Shown here: positions 31,569-37,580 of the stretch, one piece after another
How the letters are laid out: each line of letters begins with the position of its first letter
Position numbering within the stretch: position 1 is the stretch's first letter
NCBI GenBank assembly: GCA_900548735.1
Contig: URMC01000004.1
Coordinates: 1-37,580, forward strand
Length of the DNA: 37,580 nucleotides
Reading direction: 5' to 3'
Source of the DNA: an uncultured Eubacteriales bacterium
GTDB lineage: Bacteria; Bacillota; Clostridia; Oscillospirales; CAG-272
Made by a program: the position numbers and the translations under genes
The notes under the pieces: generated by a model
Told to the model about the DNA's origin: nothing
Database searches by the model: none
The model's input: the letters and a program-made list of their open reading frames with translations, nothing else

Positions 31569-32075
31569 ATGGATTTTCTGGTGATTTCGGATACGCACGG
31601 GCGGGGTGATCGCCTTGCCGCCGTGCTTGCCCGCACGCATGCAGACGTGCTGTTTTTTCTCGGGGACGGGTTGCGTGATCTCGCGGGTGCGGCAGGGCTC
31701 CCGCCCACGGTGCGCGCCGTGCGCGGGAACTGTGACTTTTTCGGGAGCGGCGACACGCCCGAAACCCGCGTGGAGGACTTCGGCGCCACCCGGTTTTTCC
31801 TCACACACGGGCACCGCTACGGGGTGAAATATTCCACCGGGGCGCTGGCGGCGGCAGCCGCCGCGGCAGGGGCGGATGTGGCGCTGTACGGTCACACGCA
31901 CGTGCCGTATACAGCCACGCTCCCGGCAGGCGCGACCGTCGGCGGGGTGGTGCTGGCAAAACCGCTGCTCCTGCTTTGCCCCGGAAGTTTAGGGGAGCCG
32001 CGCGGCGGCGCGCCGTCCTTTGCCACGGTGACCGTGCGCCCGAACGGGATTCTTGCCGGGTTTGGGGAATTGTGA
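31569..32075 (+). CDS. YfcE/MJ0936-type calcineurin-like phosphodiesterase
   Basis: 168 residues with a full two-metal phosphoesterase set: Asp8 and His10 (SDTHG), Asp33 (LGDG), Asn54 (RGNCD), His80/His82 (LTHGH), His109/His111 (GHTH). YfcE-like enzymes cleave phosphodiesters in vitro; physiological substrate unknown. AAGGAG lies six bases before ATG. It probably shares the lepA-hemW transcript. Confidence 0.92.
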   Translation: MDFLVISDTHGRGDRLAAVLARTHADVLFFLGDGLRDLAGAAGLPPTVRAVRGNCDFFGSGDTPETRVEDFGATRFFLTHGHRYGVKYSTGALAAAAAAAGADVALYGHTHVPYTATLPAGATVGGVVLAKPLLLLCPGSLGEPRGGAPSFATVTVRPNGILAGFGEL

Positions 32076-32082
32076 TTTTCCC

Positions 32083-32111
32083 TTTACTTTTTCGACGGCG
32101 TGTGCTATAAT
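32083..32111 (+). promoter_or_regulatory. Extended -10 promoter of the antiporter gene
   Basis: TTTACT (32083-32088), 17 bases, TGC-TATAAT (-10 at 32106-32111). Confidence 0.85.
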
Positions 32112-32117
32112 ACTTAT

Positions 32118-32137
32118 TTGTGCGATTCTTCGCACAA
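32118..32137. promoter_or_regulatory. Palindrome at the antiporter transcription start
   Basis: TTGTGCG-N6-CGCACAA, a perfect 7-bp inverted repeat lying at about +1 to +20 of the predicted transcript. It is either an operator or a 5'-end stabilising hairpin. Confidence 0.5.
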
Positions 32138-32163
32138 AGTGACTGAAAAGAAGGGTTTTTACC

Positions 32164-33420
32164 ATGAGTTATGAAATTCTGTTACCTCTGGCGTTGATTC
32201 TGGCGCTCTCCAAGATATTGGTCAAGGTGTGCCATCGGCTGGGGCTGCCCCACGTGGTGGGGATGTTGCTGGCGGGCGTGCTGATCGGGTTTATCCAGTG
32301 GATCCCGAATCAGAGCGTGCTGACCGGCACGGCGCTGGAGGGGCTTTCGTTCCTCTCCAAGGTCGGGGTGATTCTGATTATGTTTTCGGCAGGGCTGGAA
32401 ACCGACATTAAGGAACTGAAAAAAATCGGCGGCCCCGCCGTCATCATCACCACCGCGGGCGTGATTGTGCCGATGGGGCTGGGCTTTGTGGTGGCGTGCC
32501 TTTGCAACGGCGGCTTTGCGGGAATGACGCGTGACACGGCGCTTTCCAACCTCTTTTACGGGGTGATTCTCACCGCAACCTCCGTGTCGGTTACGGTTTC
32601 CACTCTCAAAGAGCTGGGGAAACTGACCTCGAAACTGGGCAGTACCATTGTGGCGGCGGCAATTCTCGATGACCTGATCGGCATTGTGGTACTCTCGTTC
32701 GTCATCGGGATGAAGGGGGGCAACTCCGGCGCGGCAAACCCGGTAACGGTGCTGGTGAAAACGTTGCTGTTCTTTGTGGCGGCGATCGTGTTCGGCTTGC
32801 TGGTTCACCGCTTTTTCCGGTGGCTGGACAGCAAATATCCCCACCACCGCCTGATCCCGGTGCTCTCGCTTGCGCTTTGCTTTTTCGCCGCCTATGCCAG
32901 CGAGCGCTGGTTCGGCGTGGCGGACATTACGGGCGCATTTGTGGCGGGGCTGGTGCTCTCCCGCAATCCGGATGCGAAATACATTGACCGCCGCTCCGAC
33001 ATTGTGTCGTATATGATCTTCACCCCGGTGTTTTTTGCCAATATCGGCATTACGTCCGATTTTTCGGGCATTAACGCCAACATGGTGTTGTTCGGCACTC
33101 TCTTCATCCTTGCCGGAATGGCGGGCAAGGTCATCGGTTGCAGCGTTTCGGCATTCTGTTGCCGGTTTTCGGCAAAGGACTCGATGCGCATCGGCTTCGG
33201 GATGATGCCCCGTGCCGAGGTGGCGCTGGTCTGTGCGCAAAAGGGCGTGGACAGCGGCATGGTACATTCCTCCATTATGCCGTTTATTGTGATTATGATC
33301 GTGATTACCAGCTTCCTGACGCCGATTATTCTGAAAGCCAGTATGAAAAATGAGCCGCCCGAGGGCGGCGCAAGTGAGCCGGCGCCGGCACCGGATGGTG
33401 CGGCGGCAGGCGGCAACTGA
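32164..33420 (+). CDS. CPA2-type cation:proton antiporter
   Basis: 418 residues, about 12-13 membrane helices. Helix 4 unwound motif TATSVSVTVS (137-146) and the ion-binding Asp pair D169-D170 (ILDDLIG) are those of electrogenic NapA/KefB-like antiporters; FGMMPRAEVALV is near residue 345. The last 25 residues are a short hydrophilic Pro/Ala/Gly tail with no TrkA/RCK domain. It exchanges Na+ or K+ for H+. Own promoter with start-site palindrome. It is followed after 11 bases by rnhA. Confidence 0.93.
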   Translation: MSYEILLPLALILALSKILVKVCHRLGLPHVVGMLLAGVLIGFIQWIPNQSVLTGTALEGLSFLSKVGVILIMFSAGLETDIKELKKIGGPAVIITTAGVIVPMGLGFVVACLCNGGFAGMTRDTALSNLFYGVILTATSVSVTVSTLKELGKLTSKLGSTIVAAAILDDLIGIVVLSFVIGMKGGNSGAANPVTVLVKTLLFFVAAIVFGLLVHRFFRWLDSKYPHHRLIPVLSLALCFFAAYASERWFGVADITGAFVAGLVLSRNPDAKYIDRRSDIVSYMIFTPVFFANIGITSDFSGINANMVLFGTLFILAGMAGKVIGCSVSAFCCRFSAKDSMRIGFGMMPRAEVALVCAQKGVDSGMVHSSIMPFIVIMIVITSFLTPIILKASMKNEPPEGGASEPAPAPDGAAAGGN

Positions 33421-33431
33421 AAGGAAACTTT

Positions 33432-33881
33432 ATGAAAGAAGTGGCAGTCTATACCGACGGCGCGTGCCGGGGCAACCCCGGTCGGGGCGGCTGGGGGGCG
33501 ATTCTGGTTTACAACGGGGTGGAAAAGGAACTCTCCGGCGGAGAGCCGCACACCACCAACAACCGCATGGAGCTTTCTGCCGTGATCGCGGCGCTGAGCG
33601 CCCTGAAAGAACCCTGCCGCGTGCGCGTGACGTCTGACTCCCGCTATGTGGTGGAGGCGGTCAGCAACGGCTGGGTCGAGGGCTGGCGCGCGCGGGGATG
33701 GAAAAAAGCGGACAAATCCCCTGCGCTGAACGTAGACCTTTGGGAGCAGTTGCTGGGGCTTTTGAAAAAACATGAAGTGACTTTTGTGTGGGTGCGCGGG
33801 CATGCCGGGCACCCGTATAACGAGAGGTGTGACGCGCTGGCCACCTCCTTTGCGGACAGTTTCGGGGAGGGGCTTGCATAA
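33432..33881 (+). CDS. rnhA: Ribonuclease HI
   Basis: 149 residues, the classical type I length. Catalytic Asp9 (YTDGAC), Glu47 (NRMEL), Asp69 (TSDSRY) and Asp134 (NERCDALA) with His124 (VRGHAGH) are complete, and the basic handle region (GWRARGWKKADKSP) is retained. It removes RNA from RNA/DNA hybrids. AAGGAAA precedes ATG. It probably shares the antiporter transcript. Confidence 0.97.
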   Translation: MKEVAVYTDGACRGNPGRGGWGAILVYNGVEKELSGGEPHTTNNRMELSAVIAALSALKEPCRVRVTSDSRYVVEAVSNGWVEGWRARGWKKADKSPALNVDLWEQLLGLLKKHEVTFVWVRGHAGHPYNERCDALATSFADSFGEGLA

Positions 33882-33891
33882 TTCGCCCAGA

Positions 33892-33979
33892 GCCCCTGCG
33901 GGGCGGCTTTCAGGCTGACGCATTGCTTTGGGCGTATATACCCAATCTTATTGTAGGGGTGACCAATGGTCACCCCTAC
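33892..33979. repeat. Second copy of the palindromic repeat, downstream of rnhA
   Basis: Aligns without gaps to 24230-24311, roughly 80 percent identical by eye, sharing CCCCTGCGG, CAGGCTGACGC, CTTTGGGC and ATTGTAGGGG. It ends in a perfect palindrome with a 13-bp stem, GTAGGGGTGACCA / TGGTCACCCCTAC, at 33953-33979. Loop-proximal substitutions (GGGC...GCCC against GGGCGTATATACCC) leave a hairpin possible. The rest of this gene-free stretch (33980-34186) shows no clear feature. Confidence 0.75.
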
Positions 33980-34186
33980 ATAAGGTTTGGCGTGTGTATC
34001 GAAAGGTACGCGTAAGCCTATTCGCCCCGCCGCAAGGCGACCGGCGGAAAAATACGCGGTTTGCCAAAATCCGCACAAATTCGCCAAAGGTGCATAAGAT
34101 ATTAACGAGGAAGGGGAAACCGCCGACCCCAAAGGGTCGCGCCCCTGTACCCTCGATTCATATCTACCATACAAGGAGGACTCGTT

Positions 34187-34279
34187 ATGAACAACTGTTT
34201 CGGCAACCTGCTCGGCGATAACTGCTGCTGGATCATCATTATCGCGCTCATCGTTCTGTGCTGCTGCTGCGGCAACTGA
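34187..34279 (+). CDS. 30-residue Cys-rich membrane peptide
   Basis: A short frame with an excellent ribosome site (AAGGAGG at 34173-34179, seven bases before ATG) and a terminator 32 bases after its stop. The peptide starts MNNCFGNLLGDNCC, continues with a membrane-like WIIIIALIVL stretch and ends CCCCGN: seven Cys in 30 residues. It is similar in style to small YjcZ-like or spore-associated peptides seen in Firmicutes, but I cannot assign a family. The signal, length and terminator make it a real gene. Confidence 0.75.
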   Translation: MNNCFGNLLGDNCCWIIIIALIVLCCCCGN

Positions 34280-34286
34280 CGCGCAC

Positions 34287-34303
34287 TTAGCCTGTCGGGC
34301 TAA
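34287..34303. promoter_or_regulatory. TTAGCC-TGTCG-GGCTAA palindrome
   Basis: Perfect 6-bp arms around 5 bases, between the peptide stop and its terminator. Near-identical to the palindrome at 22039-22055 and to the end of the 18183 element. Confidence 0.6.
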
Positions 34304-34310
34304 CCCTCCA

Positions 34311-34342
34311 AAAAACGCCACCGGATTTCCGGTGGCGTTTTT
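34311..34342. terminator. Bidirectional terminator of the small peptide and GDPD genes
   Basis: A perfect 14-bp stem (34311-34324 with 34329-34342), 4-base loop, A5 and T5 ends. Confidence 0.9.
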
Positions 34343-34380
34343 GTGTTGCTCCCGCACTCTCCGTGTGGGCGGGGCACGGA

Positions 34381-35217
34381 TTATTTCAGTTTTCTTGCGC
34401 CCAGTTTGTCCAGAATCTTGCCGCAGGTATATGCGTCGTCACAGGTGAAGCCCGTGGCGCCGTTTTCCAGCGCTTTGCGGTAGTCCTCCTCGTTGGTGTT
34501 CCACGAGAAGTACACGCAGGGGCGGATGTGCATGGCAATAAACCGGTCGAAAATCTTCTTGTCTACCACAGGGCCTGCCGGGTCGCCCCAGGTGGCGGTG
34601 CCGCCGGGAATGCCCGTGCGGGCGAAAATGCAGACTTCGTTCAGGTACGGATACGGATCTTCCTTGTCCGCGCCTTTCATCACGGATTTCGGATAGAACC
34701 CGTGAATGAGAATCTCCTCGTCACGGTGCTTTTTGCGGATCCACGCGCAAAGCCCTGCCGAAAACGTGATAATCGTGATGCGATCCGCACCCCATACGCC
34801 GTGTTTTTTGCAAAGGTCAATGGTCTTTTCGCACGAAACGTAGGCAAAATCGCCGTATTCCTCCGGATAATCTTTCAGCTCCAACAGCACCCGCACGTCG
34901 GGTCTGGTTGCCATCAGCGCCAGAAACTCGTCCAGCGTGGGGACGGGCTCACCCTTGAATTCCTCACCGAAACGGATACCCGCGTCCGCTTTGCGGACTT
35001 CCTCCAGCGTCAGGTCGCAGATGTGACCTTTCTTGTCGGTGGTGCGATCCAGCGTCGGGTCGTGAATCACCACGATCTCGCCGTCGGCGGTCATACGCAC
35101 GTCCATCTCGATGGAGTCGATATCTAGTTTCAGTGCCTCACGGAAAGAGCGCATCGTGTTTTCCGGGAATTTCTGGCGGTAGCCGCGGTGCGCCGTAAGT
35201 GTGATCTTTTCTTCCAT
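34381..35217 (-). CDS. Glycerophosphodiester phosphodiesterase family protein
   Basis: 278 residues, no signal peptide, so cytoplasmic. GDPD motifs: AHRGYRQKFPENTMRSF (His10, Arg11, Glu19-Asn20-Thr21), IEMDVRMTADGEIVVIHDPTLDRTT with metal Glu37 and Asp39 and catalytic His52, and GATGFTCDDAYT at the end. Such enzymes hydrolyse glycerophosphodiesters to glycerol-3-phosphate and alcohol. GGAGG lies nine bases before ATG. Consensus promoter, monocistronic. Confidence 0.93.
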   Translation of the reverse strand: MEEKITLTAHRGYRQKFPENTMRSFREALKLDIDSIEMDVRMTADGEIVVIHDPTLDRTTDKKGHICDLTLEEVRKADAGIRFGEEFKGEPVPTLDEFLALMATRPDVRVLLELKDYPEEYGDFAYVSCEKTIDLCKKHGVWGADRITIITFSAGLCAWIRKKHRDEEILIHGFYPKSVMKGADKEDPYPYLNEVCIFARTGIPGGTATWGDPAGPVVDKKIFDRFIAMHIRPCVYFSWNTNEEDYRKALENGATGFTCDDAYTCGKILDKLGARKLK

Positions 35218-35250
35218 TTTTCAGTCCTCCGATCAAATTTTTGCACCCTC

Positions 35251-35279
35251 ATTATAAGCGCGCGCGGGAGGGCTGTCAA
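35251..35279 (-). promoter_or_regulatory. Consensus sigma-A promoter of the GDPD gene
   Basis: On the minus strand perfect TTGACA (35274-35279), 17 bases, perfect TATAAT (35251-35256). Confidence 0.92.
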
Positions 35280-35349
35280 CCCTTTTGCCGAAAAAAACGC
35301 GCAAACAAGCCCCGCCCCCGCGTGTTTGTTGCATTCTGCACAAAACGGC

Positions 35350-35367
35350 TGTTAGTTTCTCCTAACA
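35350..35367. promoter_or_regulatory. Feo palindrome 1 (GTTAG-N6-CTAAC)
   Basis: TGTTAG-tttctc-CTAACA, about 57 bases upstream of the feo -35. It lies in the 302-base gap 35218-35519, whose other contents are the divergent GDPD and feo promoters. Confidence 0.65.
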
Positions 35368-35423
35368 ATTATGTGAAAGCCGATGAAAATGACAAAAAAC
35401 TACCCCTTTTTGTGAAAAAATGC

Positions 35424-35452
35424 TTGACAAATGTGTCGTTGCGGTGTATCCT
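35424..35452 (+). promoter_or_regulatory. Sigma-A promoter of the feo operon
   Basis: Perfect TTGACA (35424-35429), 17 bases, TATCCT (35447-35452). Confidence 0.85.
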
Positions 35453-35460
35453 TTGTAGTG

Positions 35461-35476
35461 GTTAGCAGCGGCTAAC
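35461..35476. promoter_or_regulatory. Feo palindrome 2, operator at the transcription start
   Basis: GTTAGC-agcg-GCTAAC, perfect, just downstream of the -10, where a bound repressor would block initiation. The pattern GTTAG-N6-CTAAC recalls half-sites of DtxR/IdeR-type iron repressors. Confidence 0.7.
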
Positions 35477-35519
35477 TTCAATGACGGCGCGAAAAACGCC
35501 GGAAAAAGGGGGAAAATCT

Positions 35520-35732
35520 ATGATGCCGTTGTGCTTGGCGGAGGTTGAAAAGCCCCAGATCATCCGTAAGATCGGAGGAAGCCCTGAGGTCAAAAAGCAC
35601 TTGGAGAATCTTGGTTTCGTGGTAGGCGGAAATGTGACGGTGATCACAACCCTTGCCGGAAACGTGATTGTCAATGTGAAGGAAGCGCGGATCGCAATCA
35701 GCGAAGAAATGGCGCGCAAGATTATGGTGTAA
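35520..35732 (+). CDS. feoA: FeoA-domain protein (first copy)
   Basis: 70 residues of SH3-like fold. FeoA proteins help the FeoB ferrous-iron channel. Recognisable pattern: IRKIGGSPEVKKHLENLGFVVGGNVTVI, then NVIVNVKEARIAISEEMARKIMV (shown in two parts of the family profile GxxxVxxRLxxLGFxxG). ATG 35520 is chosen for AAGGGGG seven bases upstream; an upstream in-frame ATG at 35481 has no ribosome site. First gene of the feo operon. Confidence 0.9.
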   Translation: MMPLCLAEVEKPQIIRKIGGSPEVKKHLENLGFVVGGNVTVITTLAGNVIVNVKEARIAISEEMARKIMV

Positions 35733-35768
35733 AAAACAGTTTATATTTATTCAAAGGAGGTTTGACAC

Positions 35769-35990
35769 ATGAAAACTTTAAAGGATGCGGCAATCGGCAG
35801 CACCGTAAAGGTCGTGAAACTTCATGGAGAAGGCGCCGTAAAACGCCGGATTATGGACATGGGTTTGACCAAAGGCGTTGAGGTCTTTGTCCGCAAGGTA
35901 GCGCCCCTTGGCGACCCGGTGGAGGTTATGGTGCGCGGCTATGAGCTGTCGCTTCGGAAAGCCGACGCGGAAATGGTTGAAGTGGAGTAA
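35769..35990 (+). CDS. feoA: FeoA-domain protein (second copy)
   Basis: 73 residues, the more canonical FeoA: IGSTVKVVKLHGEGAVKRRI, MDMGLTKGVEVFVRKVAPLG, DPVEVMVRGYELSLRKADAE. AAAGGAGG lies eight bases before ATG. Tandem FeoA genes before feoB are common in Clostridia. They are clearly diverged from each other, so the two probably do different jobs. Confidence 0.95.
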   Translation: MKTLKDAAIGSTVKVVKLHGEGAVKRRIMDMGLTKGVEVFVRKVAPLGDPVEVMVRGYELSLRKADAEMVEVE

Positions 35991-36015
35991 ACCGGCATTT
36001 TTATTTACCATCATA

Positions 36016-36031
36016 GTTAGTTAAAACTAAC
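36016..36031. promoter_or_regulatory. Feo palindrome 3, between feoA and feoB
   Basis: GTTAGT-taaa-ACTAAC, perfect 6-bp arms, third GTTAG-N6-CTAAC site in 680 bases, located 26 bases before the feoB start. Confidence 0.65.
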
Positions 36032-36056
36032 GCAAGAATGAGTGGAAACAAAAGAA

Positions 36057-37580
36057 ATGGGTATTAAGATCGCACTGGCGGGCAACCCCAACAGCGGTAA
36101 AACGACCCTGTTCAACGCGCTGACCGGCTCCAACCAGTTTGTAGGTAACTGGCCCGGCGTTACGGTGGAAAAGAAAGAGGGCAAACTGAAAAAGCATGAT
36201 GACGTGATCATCATGGACTTGCCCGGCATCTACTCGCTTTCTCCTTATACGCTGGAGGAAGTGGTGGCAAGAAACTATTTGATCGGTGAGCGCCCGGACG
36301 CGATTCTCAACATCGTGGACGGCACCAATCTGGAAAGAAACCTGTACCTGACCACCCAGCTTACCGAGCTTGGGATCCCGGTTGTCATCGCCATCAACAT
36401 GATGGACGTGGTGAAAAAGAGCGGGGATAAGATCAACGTAGAGGAACTTTCCCGCCAGTTGGGCTGTAAGATTATGGAGATCTCCGCCCTCAAAGGCACC
36501 GGCATTATGGAAGCGGCGGAAGCGGCGATTGACGCGGCAAAGAACGGCAAAACCGTCCCCCAGCACACGTTTTCCGGCCCTGTGGAGCACGCCATTGCCC
36601 ATATTGAGGAAGCGGCGGTACATAATATGCCCGAGGAGCAGCAGCGTTGGTACGCCATCAAGATCTTCGAGCGCGACGACAAGGTGCTTTCCGGTCTGAC
36701 CATCGATCCCGCAACGATGGAGCACATCGAGGCGGACATCAAAGCGGCGGAAAAAGAACTGGACGACGACGCGGAGTCCATCATCACCAACGAGCGGTAT
36801 GTGTATATCGCCTCCCTGATGAAGTCCTGCTACAAGAAAAAGAGCGCGGGCAAGCTTTCCGTTTCCGATAAGATCGACCGCGTGGTCACCAACCGGTGGG
36901 CGGCGCTCCCGATTTTTGCGGCAATTATGTTCCTCGTTTACTACATCGCCATTTCCACGGTCGGGTCTTTCGCGACCGACTGGGCAAACGACGGCGTGTT
37001 TGGCGACGGCTGGCACCTGCTTGGCATCGGTACCAAAGCGTATGACGAAGCGATTACCGAGTATGCCAAAGAAAACGTTTGGACAGAAGAATTCAAAAAC
37101 ATCGTCAACAAAGCCGCCGAGGCGGACGTTGCCGGCGCTTCCGAAATCAAGGACGCCGTCGACAACGAAGACTACGGCGCGTTTGACGAAGCGTACGGCT
37201 TCTATGCGGATTCCCTTGCGAAAGCAGGGTATGACCTGACCGGAATTTACGACGCGGCGCTGGGCGAGAATGCGGAAGGCGTTCCGGATCCCTCCGCGTA
37301 CGGCGTTTGGGTGCCCGGTATCCCCGTACTGCTGGAAAAAGCGCTGCGCGTGGGTGAGGAAAACCCGGTCTGCCCCGAATGGCTCAGCAGCCTCTTGCTG
37401 GACGGTATCGTCGGCGGCGTGGGCGCCGTGCTCGGCTTTGTGCCTCAGATGCTGATTCTGTTCTTAATGCTGGCGTTTCTCGAATCCTGCGGTTACATGG
37501 CGCGTATCGCGTTTGTGATGGACAGAATTTTCCGTAAATTCGGTCTCTCCGGCAAGTCCTTTATCCCGATGCTGGTCGGC
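36057..37580 (+). CDS. feoB: Ferrous iron transporter FeoB, N-terminal part (3' truncated by window)
   Basis: 508 codons are visible and the frame runs off the window. The N-terminal G domain has GNPNSGKT (9-16), WPGVTVEKKEG, DLPG (54-57), NMMD (114-117) and SALKGTG. A helical region follows, then the first membrane helix (about residue 280, ALPIFAAIMFLVYYIAIST) and the VGAVLGFVPQMLILFLMLAF segment with LESCGYMARIAF typical of FeoB. Between the two helices, about residues 305-440 form a long acidic insert not seen in E. coli FeoB. It transports Fe2+. The ribosome site is weak; an in-frame GTG at 36042 is an alternative start. Confidence 0.96.
   Translation, partial: MGIKIALAGNPNSGKTTLFNALTGSNQFVGNWPGVTVEKKEGKLKKHDDVIIMDLPGIYSLSPYTLEEVVARNYLIGERPDAILNIVDGTNLERNLYLTTQLTELGIPVVIAINMMDVVKKSGDKINVEELSRQLGCKIMEISALKGTGIMEAAEAAIDAAKNGKTVPQHTFSGPVEHAIAHIEEAAVHNMPEEQQRWYAIKIFERDDKVLSGLTIDPATMEHIEADIKAAEKELDDDAESIITNERYVYIASLMKSCYKKKSAGKLSVSDKIDRVVTNRWAALPIFAAIMFLVYYIAISTVGSFATDWANDGVFGDGWHLLGIGTKAYDEAITEYAKENVWTEEFKNIVNKAAEADVAGASEIKDAVDNEDYGAFDEAYGFYADSLAKAGYDLTGIYDAALGENAEGVPDPSAYGVWVPGIPVLLEKALRVGEENPVCPEWLSSLLLDGIVGGVGAVLGFVPQMLILFLMLAFLESCGYMARIAFVMDRIFRKFGLSGKSFIPMLVG

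Noticed and set aside
32118..32137. Rex operator at the antiporter start site (TTGTG...CACAA)
   Set aside because: Rex sites are 18 bases (TTGTGAA-N4-TTCACAA); this palindrome is 20 bases with GCG/CGC inside, so the match is only to the outer five bases.
1..37580. tRNA or rRNA genes
   Set aside because: No cloverleaf with CCA end or rRNA core sequence was seen when reading the intergenic regions; a tRNAscan or Infernal run would settle it.

Overview
The window is a 37.6 kb piece of a GC-rich chromosome from a low-GC-type Gram-positive lineage, most probably an uncultured or gut-type member of class Clostridia. The evidence is SpoVT (endospore formation), HPr kinase, Rex, a DnaD/DnaI-type helicase-loading pair, a FeoA-FeoA-FeoB iron locus, strong AAGGAGG ribosome binding sites and many near-consensus sigma-A promoters with 17-base spacers. 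There are 41 supported protein genes, two of them cut by the window edges (mgtE on the left, feoB on the right). I see no rRNA, tRNA, CRISPR array, transposase or phage gene.

Layout. 1-8.4 kb: a mosaic of single or paired genes, several convergent and sharing bidirectional terminators: MgtE Mg2+ transporter end, SpoVT, a GH63-like glycosidase, a metal-dependent amidohydrolase, an EEP-family phosphodiesterase, a YwiB/DUF1934 protein, a glycerol-1-phosphate dehydrogenase and a DEDDh exonuclease with a BRCT-like tail. 8.4-12.5 kb: a minus-strand operon hprK-galK-membrane protein-walJ-rlmH. 12.65-18.16 kb: a tightly packed plus-strand operon: parvulin-like lipoprotein, PF06541 membrane protein, HD protein, dCMP deaminase, lipoprotein, YwlE-like phosphatase, rimI, tsaD. 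18.8-21.5 kb: rex, a DnaD-domain protein and a DnaI/DnaC helicase loader in overlapping frames. 21.5-28.4 kb: accessory genes (helical-bundle protein, two Gfo/Idh/MocA oxidoreductases, an orphan Mrr-like endonuclease, a DeoR regulator divergent from a MATE exporter). 28.5-33.9 kb: lepA-hemW, a YfcE-type phosphodiesterase, a CPA2 antiporter and RNase HI. 34-37.6 kb: a 30-residue Cys-rich membrane peptide, a glycerophosphodiesterase and the feo operon.

The most unusual DNA is non-coding. Between tsaD and rex lies a 273-bp palindromic element (18183-18455) with 27-bp terminal inverted repeats and two nested hairpin arms. It is followed by a cluster of five DnaA-box matches in 163 bases (18530-18692), directly upstream of the operon that encodes helicase-loading proteins. 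A second family of palindromic repeats sits at 24232-24543 and 33892-33979. The feo locus carries three copies of a GTTAG-N6-CTAAC palindrome, a likely iron-regulator operator.

All functional names are from reading translated motifs by eye; no database search was run.
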